NCBI GenBank assembly: GCA_018902385.1 | Contig: JABSSW010000005.1 | Location: 248,001-312,000 of the forward strand | Reading direction: 5' to 3' | From: Physcia stellaris | Taxonomy: Eukaryota > Ascomycota > Lecanoromycetes > Caliciales > Physciaceae | DNA: 64,000 nucleotides | Shown here: in pieces, positions 12,151 to 24,700 of the stretch | Position numbering within the stretch: position 1 is the first letter of the stretch | Layout of the letters: the number at the start of each line of letters is the position of its first letter | Made by a program: the position numbers and the translations under genes | Notes under the pieces: generated by a model | Told to the model about the DNA's origin: nothing | Seen by the model: only the letters and a program-made list of their open reading frames with translations | Database searches by the model: none

Positions 12151-14230
12151 ATAAATGATGATAATGTATTTTCGTTATTTAATCAATTTAAAAATCGAAC
12201 ATTATGAAATTTTTATCGTTCGTATTTTCGTTGTTTTCGAATTCGTTTTCGTCATCGAATTTTTTCACGTTGTTTTTTTTTCGTCATCGTCGTCGTTTTT
12301 TGCATTTTTTTTTTGATCGCATTGAAAAAATCGATTTTAATATTTCGATTTTTCGCATTGTGCGAAAAAACAAAATCATTAATTGTTTTTCGCATTTTTT
12401 TCATCGCGTCAACAAAATTCGTCGTTTTCAATGCGCGAATTTTTATATCGTCATAAAAAACGCGTTGCGCAATCAATTTCATTATTGAATACAAATATTT
12501 TTTTATTGCGTTTTGCACGCGTTCAATGTCGTCATCGTTTTGCATTTAAAGTGAATCATTAATGAAATCAACAAATTTTGACAAATTTTGACATTGAAAA
12601 TTAAATCGATTGTTGCGCAAATTTGAATTTTGTTGTTCGACGTATAATTTCGATTGCATTTTTTTGTATCGTTTTGTCGTGTTTGTTCGTCGAATTTTTT
12701 TTTATTTTGTTAATAAATTTCATTTTTCAAAAGCACGTTAAAAATTAATTAAAAATCGCAATTTTTATATGTATTATTCGATTGCATTATCATGATTGTC
12801 GTTTTCAATACGTGTATCGAACATTTTTTTTTTATCATTTTTTTCAAAATTTTGCGATTTTTTCATCAAATTCAAATCAAACAACAATTTTCATCAAATT
12901 TTTTTTGAATTTAAACACAACGACATTGTCGACATTTTGTGTTTTGTACAATTTGATTTGAATATTCGATCAATGTTTTTTTTTTTCGCGATTAATGATA
13001 TTTTTTGAATTCGTCGAATAAATTTTAACAAATGTAAATTGTGCGAATTCGAACATTTTGAATGTAAATATCAACACGATAATGCGACAAAATAATTCAT
13101 CATTTTAAACAATGTTCAAAACGTACGTCGAATATAAATCAATACGAAATGATCGATAAAATTGAAAACAAATTTGTAATTGAAATCATTAACAAACGTC
13201 ATACGATAAACAATTCAATCATATTTGAAAACGAAAAAAAAAAACAAACGTGAAAATACAAAATAATGTTTAATCGTCAAATTTGAAAATTTATTTGCAA
13301 TAAAATTGATTAACATCGATAATGCGATATGATAACGCATACAATTTTAAAATATTCACAACGTAAATGATAAAACGAAAAATAACGAATATTAAAAAAA
13401 AAAAATAATCGAATATGCGAAATGATTTATCAATATCAAAAAAAAAAACTGAAAATGTTATAAAAAATCGATCGAAAATTGTCGACACGCGATTGTTGAC
13501 ATATTGCGTTTATCGAAAAAATTTAAACGTCGAAATCAAAAACAATATTTCGATGCAAAATATTTAATCAAACATTCAACACGATCGCATCAATATTTTT
13601 GCAACGTTTGCAAATAAAACAAATTTGAATCGCAATTTTTGAATTTACTGATTGTTGAACAGATTTCGATAAAACGTATCAACAATTTTATTGAATATTC
13701 ATTTTGACAATAATAAATAAATAAAATAATGCATGAAAATAATGCGTTGATTAATATTAATTAAAACATTTCAATTTATATTCAAATCACAAAAATTGAA
13801 TTATGTTTTCATCAAATGACATCGATGTCATCAATTTCATAAATCAATTTTTTTAAATGTTGTCGATTTTCAAACAAACACTGAAAATAACGAAAATAAT
13901 ATTGATAATAATTCGAAAAATGTTCAAAACACGAATAAATAATAATGCATTAAAATAATGCATAAATTAACAATTTTCAAAATTTATGTTCGCGAAAATT
14001 GATTTGTTTATTTCGTTTATAACGAATATTCAATCGTTCAAATTTAATGTTTTGAAAAACGTGATGCGAACATCTAAAACGACAATCGATACGAAATTTG
14101 AAAAAACGAAAAATGATGAAATTATTGATTCAATAATAATATCAATAATAATAGTAATTTTTTTTTGATAAATCAAATAATGCATTTAAAAATAATGCAT
14201 AAATTAACAAATTATAACAATTGTTAAAAA
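12150..14230. repeat. Repeat unit A, copy 2
   Basis: Second copy of the 6,650-8,742 unit. Differences between the copies are mostly C/T or G/A, and many lie at CpA, TpG or CpG positions. CpT and CpC are depleted in both. Unit A passes directly into unit B here. Confidence 0.8.
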
Positions 14231-15270
14231 TACGAAAATTTCAAAAAAGTTCGCAATGAAAACGATTTAAAAATTTGAAAATCAAAAAAATGTCGAAAAC
14301 AATATTTCGAATGAAAAAAATTTGATGAAAATGAAAATTTGAATGCAAATCAATTCAATGATAATAGTTTTGACGATAATGAAACGAATGACGATAACGA
14401 TATTCGAATTTTGAATAAATCGAATAATGCGTCAAAATAACGCACAAATTAACAAATCGAAAAACGTCGCATTGAAAAAAACAAATCGACGAATAAATAA
14501 TAATATTGATGTAAACAAAAACAAAACGTCAATCAAAAAATCACAAAATTGATTTTTTATCGCGTTCAAATTTTTCGCGTTCAAATTTATTGCGTTCAAA
14601 TTTTTTGCGTTCAAATTTTTGCGTTCAAATTTTTTGCGTTCAAATTTTTGCGTTCAAATTTGCAATTCAATCGAACAAAAAATCAATCGCAAAACGTTTG
14701 AAATTATTGATTAAAAAAATGACGAACAAATCGATAATGCATTCAAATCACGCGTTATCGAATATTGATTAACACATCAATAAAAACACAAACGAACAAA
14801 ATTCGAAATGATCGCATTGCGCGCGAAATTAAACGTTTTCAAAAATCATGAATTATTAATTGCAAAAAATCGTTCGCGAAATTTGTGAAAAAAATGATGC
14901 AAAAACATAAAAAAAAATGTCAAAATTCAAATATCGATTTTTGAAATTTTGCAAAAAAATATCGAAACGTTTATCACAAAAATGTTTGAAAATAAATCAA
15001 ATGCATTATTTTTGCGCATTATTTTAATAATTAATTTTTATGAAATAATTCATCAAAAAACGATTCATGCGAAACGAATAATTTTTTCAAATGAAAAATA
15101 TTCATTTTGTTCGAAAATTTTGAAAATGTTTGTGAACAACAACGTCACAATCATTTAAACACAACGTTAATTTTGTTGAATAATTAATTTACATAATTTA
15201 AATTCGCGTTTGAATTTTGTTTTTCAAATCGATATTTGTTATGAAATGAAATGAAAATTGAATCGATTAA
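14230..15270. repeat. Repeat unit B, copy 2
   Basis: Second copy of the 11,216-12,150 unit. It ends in a stretch homologous to the end of copy 1 and then enters the TA-rich desert rather than a third unit A. Confidence 0.75.
14563..14665 (+). repeat. Minisatellite in unit B copy 2
   Basis: Seven head-to-tail copies of a 14-16 base unit, GCGTTCAAATTTTT. The matching place in copy 1 (about 11,508-11,552) has three copies. The array has therefore changed copy number since the tandem duplication. Confidence 0.8.
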
Positions 15271-16790
15271 CATTTAAAAAACGCGAAATGTCAAATTATG
15301 TATGTATTTGACGATTTTGTTTGTCGAATCATCATCAAAATCATATCGAAATTGAAACGAAAACAAAATTTTTGTCAAATATGACGTAACAAAATATCAT
15401 CAATTTTCATATTTGTTCGCATTAAATTATATGCAAAAAAAGCCCATAATTGATTTCGATTTATAACAATATTTCATGAAATAATAATAATATGATAAAT
15501 GATTTTTTTGTCAATTTTGAACAATACATTATATCATTATTTTTCATTTTAATTTTTGAATTGTTAGAATTTTATTTATGTTTTTCAAATAACGCAATAT
15601 AAATATAAATTTTAATTTTTGCATTAAATTATTTTTGCGAAAAAAAAATATTAAATATCGAATTATTCGAATATTTAATTTTTCAAAAAATCAAAAATCA
15701 TCATAAATAAAACAAAACAAATGTTCATAATAACAATATTTGTTTTTTAATAAAATTGAAATTCATTTTCGATTGTTGAAAACAAATAATTTTAATACAT
15801 CGAAATGAAAAATAAAAAATAAAATATCGATTTAAAAAAACGATTTAACGAAAAAATAATAAAATATTATTCGATTAATTTCGTATATAAATTAAAACAA
15901 CACGATTTGATATATTATTTCAAATATATTATATATGTTTTATATAGAACAATATATATTATAAATTTTATTATAAAATCATTTAAAATTATGAAACATA
16001 TATTATTTATATTACAATCATAAATTTATAATTATATTATTATTTTATTATATTTTATATTTTCGTTTATATGATTAATAAAATGAAAATTTTTGTAATT
16101 TTATAATAATTTATATATAATATAATATTGAAATGTCAATTCATATTATTTCGTACGTTTTTATTGTGATTATATTTTCATTTTATTAATTGTTTAAATT
16201 ATTGTATGTTAATATTTTAATTTCAAATTTGTATTTTTTAAAAACAAATAATTTGTATCATATATATGTTTGAATTTGAATTGAAAAAACGTTTATATTG
16301 AATTTCAAATTTCTAATTTTAAAAATGTATTTCAATTAAATTTTAATTTTTTCAAAATTCGAATATAATTAATATCAATATTCGTTTTGAAAAGTTTCAA
16401 TTGATTGAATTTTTCAATAAAAAAATTTATGACATTAATTTCTATATACGAACTAACATGTTCAATAATTTTTTAATTAATTTAATATTTTTGTTTTGAA
16501 CAATTATTCGTTTTGCATGAATAATTAATTTGTTAACAACTAATAAATGTCAATAAAATTATGATTTCAAAATTCGAACAATTAAAAAAAATATTTATTT
16601 TCGAATATATCAATGACATAAATTTCGATTGTTTTTTGTAATGTTTTCAAAACATTTGTTTGAATTCGCATTTCGACATTTTGATCAACTATTTCAAACA
16701 AAATTTTTCGAATCACTCGTTGAAATGACAATTTTGATATCATAAAATCAATCGATTTTTGATATTTTCGAATTTTTTAAAAACGTTCAA
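15271..16790. other. TA-rich desert
   Basis: The most AT-rich part of the window. Unlike its neighbours it is rich in TpA, with long ATATAT-like stretches around 15,900-16,080, and it has few CpG sites. No element, repeat or coding remnant is recognisable. It may be older or may have had a different starting composition. Confidence 0.6.
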
Positions 16791-16799
16791 TCGCGTTTT

Positions 16800-19700
16800 G
16801 TTTTTGATTCAATAAAAATCAATTTGTGCGAATCAAATGCATTATCAATATGCATTATTTTTTTTGATTTCGATTTTTTGTTCGAAACATTATTCGAAAC
16901 AATTTTACGCGAAATTTCAAAAACGATCAAATCGATTTGAGAATTTTTTTGTTGAATCACAAATTTTTTTTTTGCGCGAATTTTTTTTTCAACATCATTT
17001 TCACGATTTTTATTTCGTGAATTTTTAATTCGTTTATTCACGACTTTTTTTCGCGAATTATTATTGATTTGAAATTGATCAATTCGTTTTTGAATCGTTA
17101 AAAATGCGACGATGTTTTCGTTCGCAACAATATCGTTAAATTTCGATATTTTTCGCGATTTTCGATGCACATCATCAATATTTTTTTCGAAATTTTCAGC
17201 AAACGAATTGATTTTTTTCATTTTTTTGTTTTCGACATCATTCAGAGATTTCGTGATCATGATATTTAAAAATCATTTTTCAATTTTTAATCGTCAAATG
17301 CATTACTATCAAACATTATTTCGATTCATTTTATCGATGATTTTTTCGAAATTTTCAACAAACGAATTGATTTTTTCATTTTTTTGTTTTTGACATCGTT
17401 CAAAAACATCGTGATCATTGTATTTAAAAAATCAATTATTAGTTTTTAATCGTTGAATGCATTATTATTAAACATTATTTTGATTCATGTCATCGATGTT
17501 TTTTTTTTGTTTTTTGTTCGTGTCATTCAATTCAAATTTTAAACATTTTTTCAAAATCGAAAAATCGATATCAATTTCGTTTTTCATGAATGTTTCATCG
17601 TTTCGCGAATTGAAATTTTCAATTTCGAAAATGTTTGAACTTTGAAAATGTTTTGATAAATTTGTCGTTAAAAAATATTCTCGAACAGATTCTGTTGTAT
17701 TATCAATAATATATTCAAACAATAAAATGAAAAATACAAATTTTCAAACTTCATAGAATTCATGTTTGTTTGCGTTACGAGATAATCTATCAAATAAATT
17801 ATTAATAATAGATTAATTAAAATACTAGAATGAAAATTGAAAAAGAAAAAAAAAAAAAAAAAATCAACGTTTATACGACTCGAAAATTAAATTTTGCAAT
17901 TATATGCGACTATGCGCAATCTAATTAATACTTTCGATGTTTTGATTGAATGCAAATAGTTTATGCATTATTTGTTTGCATTATCGATGATTATTGCAAA
18001 TTTCATTTCAAATCGTTTATTATTAAATTTTGAAATCATAAAACGAAACATTTTTTCTATTGAACGACGAAAAGCATTTTTCATCGCAATTTCATTATTT
18101 TCGTTCTTTCATCGTTTTATTAAATTTCAAATTTTCGAAACAACATTTTTAGATTTTGCATTCATCGTTCGATTATAATATTTGATCATCATCGTTTTTT
18201 CAATCGTTTTTGATTCAATATTGCTCGATCATATTTACAGATTCGACGTGTCAAACTGAAAATTCGCTTCATTTTTATCGATGAAACAGAACAAAACAAA
18301 ATATTTTTCGTCATTCGAATCAATCGAAAAAACTCGAAACATTATCGTTTCAATATTGTCAACTAGAATTTTTTCATGATTGATATAAAAAATAACGTTC
18401 GATTTCGTTTTGTGACTGTTTCGATTTTCGATTCGATCGCAAAATCGAATTAATAAAAAAATTTATTGTTTTGTTAAATTGAATTTCAATGCATTATTTT
18501 GATGCATTATCTTTTTATCGAACGATTGAAAAATAACGCGTTGAAAATCATCATATATTTTGTCATCATAATGATTTCGATAGTAATTCAAAAATCGTTT
18601 ACGAACGTCATTGATATACGCATGTTTTTTTTTTTTTGTGATTTTTTCGAAATTGTTATTTTCATTTCAGATTTCATAAATCGATAGTTTGTTGATTGAA
18701 TTTAGAATATTAACAAAATCGTATATCAATTCATCATCTTTCTTTGTTTTCGCATAATATTTGAAAAACTTTTGAATGACTTTCGCACAAACAGTCAAAA
18801 TTAATGATTTGTCGAAACATTGACTTTGTCGTATCGTTTCATTGAGATAATTCAAATGATCGTATAAAAAATTGAAAACTTTAAGTTCAATTTGCACATT
18901 AATGTTCGTGATTCGTGAAACAATCAACGTGATTTCGTAAAATGTTTTTAACATGTTTTCGAAAAATAGAATTTGATTTCAATCATCATCAAATATTCGA
19001 ATTTTGACAATTTTGACATCGTTGCGATTTTTTTTTAAATTCATTTATCAACGAATCGTCGAAATTGATAAACACGTCGTATCATAAAATAGCAAAAATT
19101 TCAACGAATCTTGACATTCTGTTTCAATTTTCGAGAACGTTTAATTTTTTTTTTTTTGTAATTTCACAAAGCGAATTTTTCGTTGCGAAAAAAATTGATA
19201 ACAATCGTCAAAACACGAATCTGATTATTTTGTTAACAAACGCATTACTTTTTTGCATTATCAAACTGATTTATTTTTTTGACGATTTTTGACATTTCTG
19301 TATTTTGTTCGATGTCATCGATTTGATCATTTTTCAAATTTTGAATAATATCATCGCTAATAATTTCGATTTCAATCGAATTGATAAAATTCTGTGCGAC
19401 TAAATTGCACACATGAATTAAACAATTCATGAAATTTTGATTTACATCTCAACTAATGCTCATTTCAATCATCGTTAAATTCAATAATTGTTTGAAAATG
19501 CGATTATTGAATGCATTATCAATCGTGATCGTCATTAGTTTTTCTGTTATTTCATAAAATTTTAATATTGACAACAGAAAATTTAACATTTTTTTCGTCA
19601 TGACAAACATCTAACGAAACAAAGTCGATAAGTTTTTTTTTTGATATTGAAAATTAATATTCATTCAATATATTATCACATCTAAATAAGCGATTTTTTG

Positions 19701-20760
19701 TTGATTGAATCAAACATTTAACGAAATAGAAACTCGATCAACATTTTTCAATTCGTCTCTCAATTGATCACGAATTTCTTCATAATTTTTCGTTACAAAT
19801 TGATTTAATTTGATGCGATGTGATAGTTTCAAAATGAATCGACTCATTTTCAAACATATTCGAAAATGCTCGTTCTCGATCGTTCGATAAGAAAAATCAC
19901 AAACAATAAAGATTTTGATTAAATGCTTTTCAAAAAATTTCTCGTCGAATGTTGCACGAGAATCGAGTTTGCTTTTTTTCTAATAAAAATAAATAAATGC
20001 ATTATCAACATGCATTATTCAACAAATTTATATTGATATTCTCGAAAAATTCGATTATTTTTTGAAAATCAAACGACATTGTTCGATTTTTTTTTTCAAT
20101 TATAAAACGATATTTTGCGCTTTTCAAATGTTTGTTCATGACGTTGATGTCGTCATTTGCGCTTAACGAATGTTGTTGAACTTTATGACATGTTTTACAA
20201 ACAATCATTGATGTTTCGTCAAACATTTTCGCTATTTGAACAAATTCTTGTCAACATGAAGCAATTTTATCTTTCTTGTTCGATCAATGTGAATTATTGT
20301 ACTTTGTTTGAATTTTGTTCAAAATATTTTCATCAAGACTGATCTGTTTTCATCATTCTAAAAAAGCATTCGAATTTTTCTTTTTCAAAATACATATTTT
20401 TTATTGCTATGAAAACTAAAATCAGAATGTTTTGTTCGAAATTCTTTCGTCAATTTGATTATCTGATTTTGACGATTATCAAAAACTGAAATTATCGATG
20501 ACTGAAATTTGTGATGATTATCAAAAACTGAAATGATTGATTGCTGAAAATTGTCAATTGACATATCGTCATCGTCGTTCATGATGAACGAGTTTTCTAA
20601 ATCTTGAATTGAAAACGAAAAAAAACTCGAAAACAATTCGAAACTCGACATCTTATCTGACATTTGAATAGATGATAAAGATAATGCAAAATGATAATGC
20701 AACTTGAAGCACTAATTGTATATAACACGAAATCAAATCTCAAAATAATGCACAAAAATA
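16800..20760 (-). mobile_element. Decayed hAT-family DNA transposon
   Basis: Read on the minus strand, a BED-type zinc finger appears near 20,220-20,100 (CKTCHK followed by NKHLKS). A hAT core segment (CLIHVCNLVAQ) lies at 19,430-19,245. A segment near 18,954-18,667 matches the hAT pattern of LDHL followed by KYYAKT, IYD and KLSIYE. The order fits one transposase read leftwards. All pieces lie in different frames with stops between them, so the gene is dead. Mutation is less saturated near its 5' end (19.7-21.2 kb). Terminal inverted repeats were not found. The family call rests on motif order and is moderately secure; exact ends are not. Confidence 0.6.
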
Positions 20761-20989
20761 ATGCAAATATGATAATTGCAATTGTTCGATGAAAATCTTG
20801 AATCAAAAAATAATATAGTTCAAAAAATAGTAAATTGTCGAAAAGAATTGATAATAATCTCGAATACAAAATAATACTATGATTATCACGTTTGATTTAT
20901 ATGAAATAATGCAAAAAAAAAGTTCGAAAACTCTGAAAAAAAACATTTATAACTAGTATCAGAAATATCGCGAAATAATGTAATACGTC

Positions 20990-21240
20990 ATGAAACTAAA
21001 ATTCTTGACGAATCAAATCAAGTTCGACATCGAAGCTTGAAGCTTGATTCAAATTCAAATCAAATTTTCACATTTTGACTTGAAATTTGATTCAAGCTCA
21101 AATCTTTTAACGTGTCAAAAACTTGAACTTGACTCAAGCTCAAACTCAAGTCGAGATTTTCAATTTGCAAATCGAATCAAATCGACGCATTCGAATTTGA
21201 AGCTTGACTCGACGATCAGTCTAGATCGATGATTGTAAAA
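20990..21240. repeat. Degenerate CAAGCTTGA/CAAATTTGA-type short repeats
   Basis: Many short direct and inverted copies of strings such as AAGCTTGA, ACTTGAA and CAAATTC. A more mutated stretch of the same kind lies at about 6,300-6,500. Both may be subterminal repeats of the same kind of DNA transposon; the copy here lies just outside the 5' end of the hAT element. Confidence 0.4.
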
Positions 21241-24200
21241 TCATTTTTTTTATCACGAATCGTATCGAAAAAATCGAATCAAAAAATTTTTTTAATGCAA
21301 TTTTCAATGAAAAAAAACATGTTTTCGTTATGTTTGTACAAATAATTTTTGACGAAATAAAATATTTGAATAACGTACATATCGAACGACAATCGCAAAT
21401 CGATTTTGCTTTCGCGAAAATGAAAAAAAAATATCAAAAATTTTTTATTCGAAATTTTGAAAAAATTCGTTGACATAACAAATAAAAACAAAATATACGA
21501 ATTATTTAATCATGAATTCGACGATCACGCAATAAATTTAAAATCGAACAAAAAATTATCGTATAAATTTATTTACGTATTGTTCGAAAACGAATTCAAA
21601 ATTTTGCGAACATATTTGAATAAACATTTGAAAAACGAATTTATTCGATTTTTCATTTTTTTTGCGAACGTTTCAATTTTGTTCGTTAAAAAAACGAAAT
21701 TTTACGATTGTGCGTAAATTACAAAAATTTTAATTTTTTAACGATCAAAAATAAATATTCTTTATCATTAATCGATGAAAATTTGAATCGTTTAAACAAA
21801 ATTCGCAAATATACAAATTTTGACATGATAACGATTTACAATCGATTTCGTATTAAAAAAACGAATGAAAAACAACGTTCAAAACACGATACGAATATTT
21901 TGAATATATCGTTATGTTTTTCGATTTCATTAATGTATTTGCAACGTTTCAAAATTTCGTTAACAAAATTTTGATCGAACGATTAAATTTGTCGATCATT
22001 GTTTATTTGAACGATATAATTATTTATTTTAAAAACGAAACATAATACGTCGAAAACGTCAAATGAATATTAAATCGTTTAAAAAACACAAGTTTTTTTA
22101 ACATGAAAAAATGTAAATTTTTCAAAAATAATATCGAATTTTTGAATTTTATCGTTTTATCGAAAAAAATGCAAATGCAACAAAACAAAATCGAAATTAT
22201 ACAAAATTGATTTGTATTCAAAAACGTGTTCGAAATTTTCGAATTTTTCGAATTGTGCAATTTCTATAAACGATTTATCAAAAATTTCAATAAATTGACA
22301 TTATTTTTGATTTTCATGTTAAAAAAATCAACAAAACTTCATAAAAAAAAAAAAAAAACGAAATCGAAATAAAAATCACAATAAAAAACGATTATCGAAC
22401 GAATTTTTGATTTTCGAAATTTTCGAATCATTCAAACGATTACGCAAAACGTTTATAAAAATTTTTGTTTTGTAACATTTCGATTCGATTAAATTCATTC
22501 GCGTGAAAATCGACGTTTCGAATAAAACAATAAAAAAAATATTTTGTCAATTAAACGACAAAAATCATTAACATTCGATAATTTATTTTTCAAAAAAAAT
22601 GATATTCGCGAAATGTAATCATAAAATTCACGACAAAAAACTTTTGATTATAATTTTCGCATTTAAACATTGACGTCATTATTTGAAAAAAAAGAAAAAA
22701 CAAATTTTCGTTTTGACGAATTATCGAAATTTCAATCGTTTCATAATTACAACAAAATTATTATTTCGACAAATACGATAAACACAAAAATTGTTACGTT
22801 ACAATTTTGTTATCGATTAACGTTTCGACAATAAAAATTTTGCGAACGATTTGTCAAAACGATTTGATTACATAACGATCATTAAAAATAAAATTGAAAA
22901 TAATTTTCAAATTTTGACACGTTTGCGACAATTTTTACAAACGAATTCAAACGAATTTTCGATTTATGTAAACGAAATCAAAACAACGATATTCAAATTC
23001 AATGAAAATAAAAATTTCGCGTGCGAATTTCTTGAAAAAAATGAAAAAATTTATTTTTCGAATGATTTTTTTGACGTTTTAAATATATCAAACATGATTA
23101 TCGACGAGTAAAAAACATTAATATTAAATAATGCAACGATTTTCGAATCGATCGACGAAATAATTGCGCGAAAACATATTAAAAAACATAATGCGACATA
23201 CGAAAATAAAATTATTAATATTTTTGTCGAATTGATTTGTTCGTTGTAAAAAAAAATCTTTGTGCGATTCAAATGAAACAAAAATTAATTATTTTTGAAA
23301 AATTACATTCGTTTTGAAAAAACGAAAACGAAATATTATGACATAAAAGTTGTTTGTACGTATTATCGAATTTGAAAAAAAAACGTCATAAAATTAAATC
23401 ATAACAATTTTTTCGCAAATCATTTCGATGTAATACGCATTTTGAAATTCATACGACGAAAATATTATTAATCGAACGAAAAAAAAAATTTCAATATAAT
23501 TCAAATATGCGAACACAAATAAAAAAATATTGCGAAACATATGCAATTTGCAAAAAAAACAAAACATTTCGTCATAAATTATATAAAAAATTATCGTTTT
23601 TTTTATATCGAAATTCAAATGAATTGACATTATTATGAATTTCGTGACAAATTTATTCGAAAACAAAACATGAAACGAAACAATATATAATTTAATATTC
23701 GTTGTCGTAAATCGTTTAACGAAAATAATACATTATATTTCGATCAAAAAAACAATAATCGCAAAAATCTCGTCGAAATATTGATTCGAAAAATCATTAA
23801 ATTTCATGATTTTTTTATCGATAACAACAAACAAAAAATCGATTTTTATTTCGAAATATCACGTCGTTTTATGTTATGTTTTAAAATCAAATTTAAATTA
23901 TTTACGATTTATTATTCGCAAACAAATGATCAAACGAAACGTCAAAATTCAATCATAAAACAATATTTCAAAATTTTTGTCAATTTTCAACAAAATAATT
24001 GAATAAAATTATTGTCGATGATTGAATTCGTTTATAACAATAATAAACATACGTTTACGCAAATATCGTTTTTTGAAACAATGCAAAAATATATTTCGAA
24101 AATGTTATTCGAAAAATTTGTAAATTTCAAAATTAAATCAAAATTTGCAAAAAAAACATGTCGAAAAACTGATTGAATTGATGAAAATATTAAAAATTAA

Positions 24201-24700
24201 TTTAACACAAACACAAAAACAACAAATTAAATACAAAAATACAAAAACAAAAATAAAAAATTTCGACGTAAAAAATTACGTCAATGTCAACGACAAAAAC
24301 ATTCGTATCAAACGCAACAAAAAATTCGAATAAAAATTTTTCGATTTATTCAAAATATTCAAAACAATAAAAAATTAAATATATCAATTCGAAATATTTA
24401 AACGTTGACGAATTTATAACGTTTTTCACGTTTCGTTGCTGAAAAAATCAAATTTAAAAAAAAATTCGTTAAAATTCACGTATCAATCGAATATCGAAAA
24501 TGACGAGAAATTCACGAACGAAAAATTCTGAATTGAAATCATTTTGAACAACAAAATTTATAAAAAAATCAAATTTCGAATAAATTATACAATAAATCAA
24601 AATTTTATTATTTGATTCAATGAAAAAATTACGAAAAACGTATTTGAAAATCAATTGCAATAATTAAATATTTAAAAATATGTTTCGAAAATTTCATATG
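21240..24700 (+). mobile_element. Ty3/gypsy chromovirus-type retrotransposon fossil
   Basis: Plus-strand pieces occur in the canonical pol order: reverse transcriptase (from about 21,460, with YDCA/MCVNYK and the following YSLSLIDE region), then RNase H and spacer, then integrase zinc-binding and core regions (about 23,400-24,010), then a C-terminal part (about 24,145-24,335) and a chromodomain-like segment (about 24,500-24,680). The element is broken in many places and strongly mutated, so it is old and inactive. LTRs and gag were not identified with confidence. Confidence 0.8.

Noticed and set aside
6650-20760. CRISPR-like array from the regularly recurring ATAATGC pairs
   Set aside because: The pairs are dispersed at irregular 50-600 base distances in a eukaryotic genome and have no uniform spacers.
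16800-21240. Reading 16.8-20.8 kb as part of the gypsy element
   Set aside because: Its coding order runs on the minus strand and shows BED zinc finger and hAT core motifs, opposite to the plus-strand pol order of the gypsy copy.
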